Numbered from the stretch's first letter, positions 1-5,806 are shown. The stretch is 8,974 nt of DNA from JAQTNP01 sp964616145 (GCA_964616145.1 CAZTRD010000033.1:1-8974), one strand, 5' to 3'. Notes: generated from the letters alone by a model not told the origin. Made by a program: numbers and translations.

Positions 1-164
1 TTGATATGGTAAAGCATGATGAATTTATAATCCAATGTAATTTTCTAATCTGGTACGCACATATCTTTCCTTCCTCTATCTTAGTCCTAATATCCTCTAC
101 GACGCCAGCTCAGAAACGCTCTTAAAAAGTGTTTTATCTTTTAAATAGTGGTAATATAAATAAT
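1..164. other. AT-rich stretch without a convincing gene
   Basis: No coding region can be supported here. Frame 3 of the plus strand is open from the window edge to a TAA at 123-125. It could be the last 40 codons of a gene entering from the left, but it resembles no family I know and is short enough to be open by chance. The right end carries a TATAAA box (155-160) with only a poor -35 region near 132-137. If used, it would start a transcript at about 167, just before the hairpin at 170-186 that opens the GC-rich island. Confidence 0.4.
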
Positions 165-218
165 ACCATACCCTGTTTCTCAGGGTCGGCCAACGTTCGC
201 GCAAAAAGGAGGCATGTC

Positions 219-251
219 ATGAAGCGCGTCATGATCGTGAGCCTTTGCTGA
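219..251 (+). CDS. 10-aa micro-ORF with strong SD (possible leader peptide)
   Basis: The frame encodes MKRVMIVSLC. An AAGGAGG ribosome-binding sequence at 206-212 sits 6 nt before the ATG, which is ideal spacing. An ATG at 214-216 is too close to the SD and would give only two codons. The final Leu and Cys codons form the 5' arm of the CTTTGC/GCAAAG hairpin and the TGA follows directly, so a ribosome finishing this frame would block the hairpin. The peptide may matter less than the act of translation. No homologue is known to me; this is a prediction from SD quality and position. Confidence 0.35.
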   Translation: MKRVMIVSLC

Positions 252-402
252 GCGTCGGTCAGCTGACGCGGAAGCAAAGATCCTTACCGGCTAGGTGCGG
301 ATCGTGGGCATCCCAAGACATGGGAACGGAATAGCATGCTGCTCTGACGGCAGCATGCACAAGCCCTTTCATCGAAGTTCTTCGCGGAAGGAGGATGGCA
401 AT

Positions 403-459
403 ATGAGGATAAGACGATGGCGAAGGTGGCGGCGCTTGATTGCCATCCTGGCAACCTGA
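403..459 (+). CDS. 18-aa Arg/Trp-rich cationic micro-ORF
   Basis: The frame encodes MRIRRWRRWRRLIAILAT. An AAGGAGG at 388-394 lies 8 nt upstream of the ATG. An earlier ATG at 395 abuts the SD and would give only three codons. The peptide has seven arginines and two tryptophans followed by a short hydrophobic tail, a layout like cationic amphipathic membrane-active peptides. That resemblance is compositional only, because GC-rich sequence read in an arginine frame can give it by chance. The last codons overlap a TTGCC/GGCAA hairpin, and an intrinsic terminator follows 23 nt after the stop. Confidence 0.35.
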   Translation: MRIRRWRRWRRLIAILAT

Positions 460-482
460 GCAAGAACGTCGATTGCAAGGTC

Positions 483-519
483 GGGGAGACGCATGATCCG
501 CCTCCCCTTCTCATTTTTT
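483..519 (+). terminator. Intrinsic terminator of the GC-rich island
   Basis: The stem is GGGGAG (483-488) with CTCCCC (502-507), possibly extended inward by CG/CG across an A-C mismatch. After a short TTCTCA it is followed by six T residues (514-519). It separates the GC-rich island from the tRNA genes downstream. Confidence 0.65.
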
Positions 520-564
520 AAGAATATGATATTATCACATAATTAGGCTTTTGGAGGTAATTTC

Positions 565-636
565 GCCCTCATAGCTCAAAGGATAGAGCAGTGGCGTCCT
601 AAGCCATTGATGGGGGTTCGACTCCTCCTGAGGGCA
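565..636 (+). tRNA. tRNA-Arg(CCT)
   Basis: The acceptor stem is GCCCTCA with TGAGGGC and discriminator A636. The D-arm is GCTC/GAGC. The anticodon stem is GTGGC/GCCAT with loop GTCCTAA, which gives anticodon CCT and reads AGG codons. The T-arm is GGGGG/CCTCC with loop TTCGACT. No CCA is encoded, so a tRNA nucleotidyltransferase must add it. Confidence 0.95.
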
Positions 637-641
637 CATAT

Positions 642-715
642 GGGCCCGTAGTCTAGTGGTAAAACACGTCTATGGCATAGATGAGCTGAGGGTTCGATTC
701 CCTCCGGGTCCACCA
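642..715 (+). tRNA. tRNA-Ala(GGC), CCA encoded
   Basis: The acceptor stem GGGCCCG/CGGGTCC contains the G3-U70 wobble, the classic alanine identity element. The anticodon stem is CGTCT/AGATG with loop ATGGCAT, giving anticodon GGC. The T-loop is TTCGATT. Unlike the other tRNAs here, it encodes its CCA (713-715). The tyrS start codon follows after only five nucleotides, so 3' processing would leave tyrS with an almost leaderless mRNA. Confidence 0.96.
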
Positions 716-720
716 ATAAT

Positions 721-1926
721 ATGAAAACTGATTCTAAAAAAATAGAAGAAATATTGGATAGAGGAACAGAACGCATTATTGATAGAGAAAATCTCAAAAA
801 TGCGCTTTTGTCTGGAAAGAAATTAAGGATCAAATTAGGAATTGATCCCACTGGTCCATTAATTCATTTGGGCAGAGCTACTCAGCTCTGGAAATTAAGG
901 GCCTTCCAGGATTTGGGTCATCAGATTGTTTTAATCATTGGAGATTTTACAGCTCAGATTGGAGATCCTTCTGATAAGCCGGAAGGGAGAAAAGGAAAAG
1001 ATGAGAAAACCATAAAAGCCAATGCCAAACAATACCTAGATCAATTTGCAAAAGTTTTAGATTTAAAGAAGGTAGAGTTGAGGAATAATAGCGAATGGTT
1101 GAAGAAAGTTGATTTCAAACAATTCCTTGGAATAGCTAATAATTTTTCAGTACAGCAATTAATTCACAGAAGGAATTTCTTTGAGAGATGGAAAAACAAA
1201 GAACCAATTTCTTTGGCAGAAATCTGCTATCCTCTAATGCAAGGATATGATTCTGTAATGATAAAAGCAGATATGGAATTGGGAGGGTATGATCAGCTCT
1301 TCAATCTTAAAATGGGAAGGATAATGCAGAAGCTGTATGGTCAGAAACCTCAAGATATTATGACTCTTAAAATGTTAGATGGTCTAGATGGAAGAAAGAT
1401 GTCTACCAGCTGGGGAAATGTTGTAAACATATTGGATAAACCAAACGATATGTTTGGAAAACTCATGTCCATGAAAGATGACATGATTTATAGCTACTAT
1501 GAGCTTTGCTCGCAGGTCCCAATAGAGGAACTGGCAGAGATCAAAAGGAAATTAGAGGATAAAACAATCAATCCCAGGGATATCAAAGCTGAATTAGCTA
1601 AGCATTTGGTAGAATTGTATCATGGCAAAAAAGAAGCAGAATCAGCTCAAAAAGAATTTGATAAAGTATTTAAAGACAAAAAGAATCCGACAAACATCAA
1701 ACAATATTTTTGCCCTAGGAAGGAATATAATATTATTGACCTATTAGTAGGATTAGAATTTGCATCCTCGAAAAGCGATGCTAAGAGATTAATCATTCAA
1801 GGAGGGGTAAGAATAGGAGATGAGGTGGTAAAAGATATTAAGAACATTAAAGTAGAAGAAGGGTTAATAGTTCAAGTTGGAAAACTTAATTTTGCTCAAT
1901 TAACATTCAAAGAACTGCGCCCATAG
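721..1926 (+). CDS. tyrS: Tyrosyl-tRNA synthetase
   Basis: TyrS attaches tyrosine to tRNA-Tyr in the cytoplasm using ATP. At 401 aa it has normal length. The class I Rossmann domain carries the HIGH-type signature HLGR at residues 49-52 within IDPTGPLIHLG, the tyrosine-pocket segment YPLMQGYDS (170-178), GGYDQLFN (188-195) and the KMSKS-type loop KMSTS (226-230). A C-terminal S4 RNA-binding domain spans about 336-385. The IDPTGP and KMSTS forms fit the TyrZ-like type 2 subfamily. In GGYDQ a tyrosine stands where I would expect a small residue such as Thr. No SD precedes the start, which lies 5 nt after tRNA-Ala. The stop is 7 nt before tRNA-Ser, so the mRNA is bounded by tRNAs on both sides. 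Confidence 0.97.
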   Translation: MKTDSKKIEEILDRGTERIIDRENLKNALLSGKKLRIKLGIDPTGPLIHLGRATQLWKLRAFQDLGHQIVLIIGDFTAQIGDPSDKPEGRKGKDEKTIKANAKQYLDQFAKVLDLKKVELRNNSEWLKKVDFKQFLGIANNFSVQQLIHRRNFFERWKNKEPISLAEICYPLMQGYDSVMIKADMELGGYDQLFNLKMGRIMQKLYGQKPQDIMTLKMLDGLDGRKMSTSWGNVVNILDKPNDMFGKLMSMKDDMIYSYYELCSQVPIEELAEIKRKLEDKTINPRDIKAELAKHLVELYHGKKEAESAQKEFDKVFKDKKNPTNIKQYFCPRKEYNIIDLLVGLEFASSKSDAKRLIIQGGVRIGDEVVKDIKNIKVEEGLIVQVGKLNFAQLTFKELRP

Positions 1927-1933
1927 GGCGCAT

Positions 1934-2017
1934 GGAGGGGTGTGCTGAATGGTAAGGCGCTGGTTTCGAAAACCAGTGGGCATTTTGCCCGTGTGGGTTC
2001 GAGCCCCGCCCCCTCCG
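1934..2017 (+). tRNA. tRNA-Ser(CGA)
   Basis: The acceptor stem is GGAGGGG/CCCCTCC with discriminator G2017, as expected for serine. The anticodon stem CTGGT/ACCAG holds loop TTCGAAA, giving anticodon CGA. A long variable arm (GGGC with GCCC around TTTT-type loop bases) makes this a type II tRNA. The T-loop is TTCGAGC. No CCA is encoded. It begins 7 nt after the tyrS stop and ends 14 nt before the toxin start. Confidence 0.95.
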
Positions 2018-2031
2018 CAAAATCTACTCAG

Positions 2032-2433
2032 ATGTCTTTTAACTATATTAAGGCCCTGGAAGAGTGGCTTAAATTAAAAATAATTCTTTGGACGAAATCT
2101 AATAAAGTAATTTTCAAACAAGGAGAAATTTGGTGGTGTAGTCTGGGTATGAATTTGGGAGAAGAAATTTTTGGCAAGGGAGTTAAATTTACCCGCCCAA
2201 TTTTAATATTTAAAAAATTTACCAGCAATTCTTTTCTAGCACTCCCGCTGACCACTCAAAAAAGAATTGGAAGCTGGTACATTGAAGTCACTATCCATGG
2301 AAATAATAATTATATAATGCTAAATCAAGCAAGGATTTTAGATAAGAAGCGATTAACTAATAGAATTGCAACGCTTGATGATAGCGATCTCAAATCCGTC
2401 AAAGATGGTTTTTTGAATTTCTACCGTTCTTAA
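2032..2433 (+). CDS. PemK/MazF-family endoribonuclease toxin-like protein (solitary)
   Basis: MazF/PemK proteins are small SH3-like RNases that cut mRNA at short motifs and are normally paired with an antitoxin. This 133-aa protein shows the family layout after a roughly 30-residue N-terminal extension: first strand GEIWWCSLG (31-39), the Arg-Pro of the substrate pocket (R55-P56 in TRPILIF), the LPLTT segment (71-75) with the candidate catalytic Thr, and the C-terminal LNQARILDKKRL strand and turn (97-108). I chose the ATG at 2032 because a longer frame from 1942 would run through tRNA-Ser. No SD is visible. No antitoxin-like frame lies on either side, so it is either an orphan or has a distant partner. 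The family call is firm; the toxicity is inferred. Confidence 0.85.
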   Translation: MSFNYIKALEEWLKLKIILWTKSNKVIFKQGEIWWCSLGMNLGEEIFGKGVKFTRPILIFKKFTSNSFLALPLTTQKRIGSWYIEVTIHGNNNYIMLNQARILDKKRLTNRIATLDDSDLKSVKDGFLNFYRS

Positions 2434-2441
2434 AATAGTCA

Positions 2442-2461
2442 CCCCGCCTTTGATAGCGGGG
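2442..2461. repeat. CCCCGC/GCGGGG inverted repeat
   Basis: A perfect 6-bp GC-only stem with an 8-nt loop lies 8 nt after the toxin stop. No T-run follows on the plus strand; on the minus strand it is followed by a loose T-containing stretch. It may be a weak terminator, an mRNA-end stabiliser or a dispersed palindrome. It stands out against the AT-rich surroundings. Confidence 0.5.
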
Positions 2462-2534
2462 ATCAGTGGGAAAATCCCAAATTGTATCTATATGTTATCA
2501 ATATAAAAAACAAATGTCAAGCGGTATTAATTTG

Positions 2535-3163
2535 ATGAAAATAATAACCTGGAATTGCTGTCTCCCACCATGGTCTATCAGTAGAAGCAAAAGACTTCCC
2601 AAAATAGTCTCTACTATTATTAGTCATTCGCCTGATATTATATGCCTTCAAGAGGTATTTTTTAAAAGAGATGCCGTATTTTTGCAGAAAGAATTAGAAT
2701 CTAAGGGATTTATAGATTTCTTTCATTTCAAAGACCTATTTATAGCTTCTAAAACAAAACTATCTCTAAAAGAAGGCCAAAAATATAAAAAACAGGGAAA
2801 ACTATTTTCCCTTGCTATCCTTGATGTGCTCTACAAAAAAGCATTTCAACTAGTAGAATGTCAAGATTTTACAATTGTTAATACTCATTTACTTTCTGCC
2901 TTAGCATCAGACATACCCAAGCATCAAAAAACAAGAGAAAAACAAATTAGGCGAATATGCGAAAGATTAGGAGGAATATCTAAAAAACTGATTATTTTAG
3001 GAGATTTTAATTTTAAACCGGGAACAAAACCATATAATATTCTTTTAGATGCGGGCTTTGTAGATACGATGGAAGATAGGGATACAAAGACTAAAATAAA
3101 GAGTAGATTAGACTACTTCTTTGTAAAAAACATTAATAATTGTAAAATAAAGATAGGGCAGAT
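2535..3163 (+). CDS. Endonuclease/exonuclease/phosphatase-family hydrolase, 3' end lost in gap
   Basis: EEP-superfamily enzymes are metal-dependent phosphodiesterases or phosphatases that act on nucleic acids, phospholipids or small phosphate esters. The visible 209 residues hold the expected motifs in order: MKIITWN (Asn7), DIICLQE (Glu40), NTHLL (His118), LGDFN (Asp157, Asn159) and RLDY (Asp193). The final Ser-Asp-His motif is missing, presumably hidden in the gap at 3164. I chose the ATG at 2535 because MKIITWN is the usual start of these proteins; an upstream start at 2466 would add 23 unrelated residues. There is no SD. The substrate cannot be told. The frame also stays open across the Ns into the next gene, but the gap length is arbitrary and the two are unrelated. 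Confidence 0.85.
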
Positions 3164-3263
3164 NNNNNNNNNNNNNNNNNNNNNNNNNNNNNNNNNNNNN
3201 NNNNNNNNNNNNNNNNNNNNNNNNNNNNNNNNNNNNNNNNNNNNNNNNNNNNNNNNNNNNNNN
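3164..3263. other. 100-N scaffold gap
   Basis: Exactly 100 Ns, the usual placeholder for a scaffold gap of unknown size. It hides the end of the EEP hydrolase and the start of the DedA-like gene. Confidence 0.99.
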
Positions 3264-3629
3264 ATGGGTAAATACGGATTGCATAGGCTATTAACTAAGA
3301 TGGGATTCAAGGATTCTTTGAATAAGGCACAGCAAAAACTCCAGAAGAATAGTTTGGGAATTGTAATGTTAAGTTATTGGAATCCTAATTTTGCCTCAAT
3401 AATAGCTACAGCTGCAGGAGTATTAAAGGTTCCATTCTGGAAATTCTTCCCCTATAATCTTATAGGTATTGTTGGTTGGAATATACTATGGGGAATACTT
3501 GCAGCTGTATTGGGAACCAATGCGATCCAATTTTTGGGTCTTAAGTATGTAATTCTTTCTTTGGCTGTTTGGATTTTAGCAATACTCTTAAAATATTATC
3601 TTTGGGACAGGAAAAAATCTAAAAATTGA
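3264..3629 (+). CDS. DedA/VTT-domain membrane protein, 5' end lost in gap
   Basis: The visible 121 residues match the C-terminal half of DedA-family (SNARE-associated/VTT) inner-membrane proteins, linked to lipid flipping and membrane homeostasis. An amphipathic segment rich in Lys and Gln (about 1-30) leads to a re-entrant-like stretch around SYWNPNFASIIATAAGV (38-54). Next come KVPFWKFFPYNLIG (55-68) and two transmembrane helices, about 66-85 and 89-110, ending in a basic tail. The Arg-rich motif usual before the re-entrant loop is not preserved. The Met at 3264 sits exactly at the gap edge and is not necessarily the start. The 3' end overlaps the convergent GNAT gene by 11 nt. Confidence 0.75.
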   Translation: MGKYGLHRLLTKMGFKDSLNKAQQKLQKNSLGIVMLSYWNPNFASIIATAAGVLKVPFWKFFPYNLIGIVGWNILWGILAAVLGTNAIQFLGLKYVILSLAVWILAILLKYYLWDRKKSKN

Positions 3630-3948
3630 TTCTAAACTCCAATCCATGTTTTTCAAGGCCAAGTTTTAAATATAAATCATGGGCTTTTTCATTTTCATGA
3701 CGGCTTGTGCATATTAGCTTATAGCAGCCATTTTCTTTTGCTGTTTTGATAACTTCTTGTACTATTTTTGTTCCTAATCCTTGACCACGGCAATTTTCAT
3801 CTACGAAAACATCTTCTAAAAAACCAAAAGGTTTTTCATGAAGATCATTTTTAAGGATGTAAAGAAAAGATCTGGCTATTTCTTTGCCATCTTGGAGGAT
3901 GAAGAATTTAAATCCCTGGGGATCTATTTTTTTAGATTGAATTTCCAT
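3619..3948 (-). CDS. GNAT-family N-acetyltransferase
   Basis: GNAT enzymes move an acetyl group from acetyl-CoA to an amine on a small molecule or protein. This 109-aa protein is short for the family (usually about 140-170) but keeps the core: strand FLEDVFVDE (43-51), the acetyl-CoA pyrophosphate loop RGQGLG (54-59) with helix TKIVQEVIKTAK, then CTSRHENEKAHDLYLKLGLEKHG near the C-terminus. The substrate is unknown. A weak AGGA lies a few bases before the ATG. The gene starts only 18 nt after the T-run of the intrinsic terminator ending the structured RNA upstream on the same strand, so expression probably needs read-through or a hidden promoter. Its 3' end overlaps the DedA gene by 11 nt. 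Confidence 0.88.
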   Translation of the reverse strand: MEIQSKKIDPQGFKFFILQDGKEIARSFLYILKNDLHEKPFGFLEDVFVDENCRGQGLGTKIVQEVIKTAKENGCYKLICTSRHENEKAHDLYLKLGLEKHGLEFRINF

Positions 3949-3966
3949 ACATCCTATTTATAGCAT

Positions 3967-4001
3967 AAAAATAAATATCATTCTCGTAAGAATGATATTT
4001 A
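3967..4001 (-). terminator. Strong intrinsic terminator between structured RNA and GNAT gene
   Basis: Read on the minus strand, TAAATATCATTCT and AGAATGATATTTA form a perfect 13-bp stem around a TACG tetraloop, followed by five Ts (3971-3967). The GNAT start codon is 18 nt downstream. I see no clear antiterminator sequence for it inside the RNA. Confidence 0.85.
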
Positions 4002-4201
4002 GCGTGGACCCGACGAGACTTGCACTCGTTCCTCTAGATGTCAAAGCTAGTATACTACTCCATATAATACGGGCCCGGTAAAACTACCGGCTACCTTCGA
4101 GTCCACATGGCTATTATAAAGCAAAAAGAACCTCCCTTTCAAGAGATTCTTTATGCTGACATCTAGAGGGCCCGTGATATACGGGCTACTAGCTTTATGT
4201 C
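3967..4201 (-). ncRNA. Structured RNA of about 235 nt with rotated self-complementarity; unknown class
   Basis: The RNA is framed by a near-consensus promoter and a strong terminator. Reading 5'->3' on the minus strand: hairpin 1 (4201-4158) stacks GACAT/ATGTC, CTAG/CTAG and GCCCGT/ACGGGC. Hairpin 2 (4157-4120) is AGCA/TGCT plus a 10-bp stem around loop TTGAAAGG. A 9-bp closing helix GTGGACTCG/CGGGTCCAC (4106-4098 with 4012-4004) encloses CCGGTA-GTTT-TACCGG (4090-4075) and a tRNA-like T-arm ACGAG-TGCAAGT-CTCGT. Three segments of hairpin 1 are complementary to three segments at 4076-4031: 8, 10 and 12 nt, in rotated order. The acceptor- and T-arm-like ends recall a tRNA, but there is no U8 and no anticodon arm. 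It may be a free-standing sRNA or a leader controlling the GNAT gene. Confidence 0.7.
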
Positions 4202-4204
4202 TTA

Positions 4205-4232
4205 ATTATAATCGATATAAATCTTTTGTCAA
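4205..4232 (-). promoter_or_regulatory. Consensus sigma70-type promoter for the structured RNA
   Basis: On the minus strand, TTGACA (4232-4227) is followed after 16 nt by TATAAT (4210-4205). Both hexamers match the consensus perfectly. The predicted start near 4201 coincides with the first base of hairpin 1. Confidence 0.85.
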
Positions 4233-4281
4233 TAATCTATTTAAAGTCAAGGGGAAATCTATTCAAATCCAATAATTGATG

Positions 4282-4313
4282 TATAATAAACAACAAGCCG
4301 TGAAAACGGTTTG
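4282..4313 (+). promoter_or_regulatory. infB -10 box and 5'-terminal hairpin
   Basis: A perfect TATAAT (4282-4287) lies just ahead of a hairpin, CAAGCCGT (4294-4301), GAAA tetraloop, ACGGTTTG (4306-4313), 8 bp with one G-U pair. The -35 region is poor. Transcription from this box would begin at about 4293, so nearly the whole 5' leader is this GNRA-capped stem. The infB ATG follows 8 nt later with no SD. The hairpin may protect the 5' end or tune initiation. Confidence 0.55.
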
Positions 4314-4321
4314 CTGTTTCT

Positions 4322-5806
4322 ATGGAAAATCAAGAGATAAAAACCAGGCCTCCTGTTGTGGTTATCATGGGCCACATAGATCATGGCAAATCCTCTTTAT
4401 TAGAAGCAATAAAGGATTTTAAGATTACTTCAAAAGAATCAGGAGGAATAACTCAACATATTGGCGCATATGAGGTAGAGCATCAGGGAAAGAATATAAC
4501 TTTCATTGATACTCCTGGCCATGCTGCTTTTTGTTCTTTGCGCTCAAGAGGCGCAAAGATAGCAGACATAGCTATCCTAGTTATTGCCGCAGATGAAGGA
4601 ATGAAACCGCAGACAATAGAGGCTCTCCAATGTATCCAAGCAGCAGAATTGCCAATGGTTGTTGCAATAAACAAAATTGATAAGCCAGGAGCAAATCCTG
4701 TTAAGGTAAAGAACGAATTAATGAAGAATAATATTCTTTTGGAAGAATATGGAGGAAAGATTGCAGCAGTAGAAACTTCTGCTAAAACCAAGCAAGGCAT
4801 TGAAGACCTTTTAGAAATAATCCTGCTTACAGCAGAGATGGAAGAGCTAAAGACAGATTATACCAAATTAGCATCAGGCGCTGTCATAGAGGCCCTTATA
4901 GACCCTCAAAGAGGTCCTATTGCTACACTCTTGGTGCAGGAAGGCATATTAAAGCCCCAAGATATCATTGCTACCAGCTCTGCCTGCGGAAAAATAAGGG
5001 CAATGGAGGATTTTTTGGGAAAAAGCATCAATAAAGCATATCCTTCAAAACCTGTAATGGTTATGGGTTTTGATAAGGTACCGATTGTTGGAGAACAATT
5101 CAAAGTATTTTTAGATCAGGAAGAAGCCAGGGATTCTTTAAAAGAAATAAATGAATTTAAAATCAATCAATATATTCCCCAAATTGGAGATAAAAATCTT
5201 AATTTGATTATCAAAGCAGATGTCTCCGGAACTTTGGAAGCTATTGATGTAATTCTGCAACCTCTTTTGGATGAATCAGAAATCAGGCCAACAATCATTA
5301 AATCAGGAGTCGGAGAAATCAATGAAGATGATATTCAGATGGCTTTTGCCGGAAAAGCAAAGATCTTTGGTTTTAAATCAGGAATAAATCCGCAAGCTAA
5401 AAAACTTGCAGATTCAAAAGAAGTACATGTATATTCCTTTGATGTTATCTACGATCTTTTGCAAAAAACAAAAGAATTGATTAAAGAAATCATTGAATCA
5501 GAAACAGTAAGAAGGGACCTTGGCAAATTAAAGGTATTAGTAGTATTTAAAACAGATCCTAATCGCCAGATTATCGGAGGAAGGATAATAGATGGAGAAT
5601 TCCTGCCTAAAGCAAGAGTAGATATATTAAGAGAAGAAAAGAAAACCGGTTCTGGAAAAATATTAAGTTTGCAAAAGGATAAAAAGGAAATTGAAAAAGC
5701 TAAATCAGGAGAAGAGATAGGAATATTGTATGAAGGCAGCTCTAAAATTAAAGAAGGAGATGTTCTAATCGCCTTTGTGGAAGAAAAAAGGAAAATGGAT
5801 ATTTAA
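4322..5806 (+). CDS. infB: Translation initiation factor IF-2 (short form)
   Basis: IF-2 is the GTPase that brings initiator fMet-tRNA to the 30S subunit and promotes subunit joining. The G domain is complete: G1 GHIDHGKS (17-24), switch segment GGITQHIGAY (41-50), G3 DTPGH (63-67), G4 NKID (117-120) and G5 SAK (153-155). A domain II beta-barrel (about 180-260), domain III (about 285-385) and the initiator-tRNA-binding domain IV (about 400-490) follow. The 494-aa protein starts almost directly at the G domain, lacking the long N-terminal extension of E. coli IF-2, which fits reduced CPR-type genomes. There is no SD; a hairpin sits immediately upstream. It heads a cluster with a small membrane protein and rbfA. 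Confidence 0.97.
   Translation: MENQEIKTRPPVVVIMGHIDHGKSSLLEAIKDFKITSKESGGITQHIGAYEVEHQGKNITFIDTPGHAAFCSLRSRGAKIADIAILVIAADEGMKPQTIEALQCIQAAELPMVVAINKIDKPGANPVKVKNELMKNNILLEEYGGKIAAVETSAKTKQGIEDLLEIILLTAEMEELKTDYTKLASGAVIEALIDPQRGPIATLLVQEGILKPQDIIATSSACGKIRAMEDFLGKSINKAYPSKPVMVMGFDKVPIVGEQFKVFLDQEEARDSLKEINEFKINQYIPQIGDKNLNLIIKADVSGTLEAIDVILQPLLDESEIRPTIIKSGVGEINEDDIQMAFAGKAKIFGFKSGINPQAKKLADSKEVHVYSFDVIYDLLQKTKELIKEIIESETVRRDLGKLKVLVVFKTDPNRQIIGGRIIDGEFLPKARVDILREEKKTGSGKILSLQKDKKEIEKAKSGEEIGILYEGSSKIKEGDVLIAFVEEKRKMDI

Larger units (their letters stand above)
165..519 (+). ncRNA. GC-rich structured transcript with two micro-ORFs (putative)
   Basis: This stretch is clearly richer in G+C than the surrounding sequence and is packed with local hairpins. 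They are ACCCTG/CAGGGT (170-186), CTTTGC/GCAAAG enclosing GCGTC/GACGC (243-279), GATCC/GGATC (279-303), TCCCA/TGGGA (311-325), a perfect 9-bp GCATGCTGC/GCAGCATGC stem (334-358) and TTGCC/GGCAA (440-454). It ends in a terminator at 483-519. Two short frames with strong SDs lie inside it. The 5' arm of the second hairpin holds the last codons of the first frame, so translation there would open that stem, as in a leader-peptide attenuator. I recognise no RNA family: it lacks the hallmark sequences of RNase P RNA, SRP RNA and tmRNA. The transcript boundaries are inferred. Confidence 0.4.

Noticed and set aside
3..125. A 40-codon open frame entering from the left edge.
   Set aside because: It has no recognisable sequence, and the chance of an open stretch of this length is appreciable. 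It is noted in the description of 1-164 only.
284..514. A 76-residue minus-strand frame across the GC-rich island.
   Set aside because: It has no SD and no family resemblance, and it runs antisense through hairpins and the terminator. Long open frames are expected in GC-rich DNA.
1942..2031. A longer N-terminus for the MazF-like protein starting at 1942.
   Set aside because: It would be translated from inside tRNA-Ser. The MazF fold is complete from the ATG at 2032.
2466..3629. A single 387-residue protein joining the EEP hydrolase and the DedA-like protein.
   Set aside because: The join runs through a 100-N placeholder gap, so the shared frame is accidental. The two halves belong to unrelated families.
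3967..4201. tmRNA, T-box leader or an ordinary tRNA with an intron for the structured RNA.
   Set aside because: There is no tag reading frame or tmRNA 5' signature, no AGGGTGGNACCGCG T-box, and no U8 or anticodon stem-loop with U33.
4031..4201. An IS110-type bridge RNA, suggested by the split guide-like strands of hairpin 1.
   Set aside because: No recombinase gene or insertion-element boundary is nearby, and the complement lies within the RNA itself.
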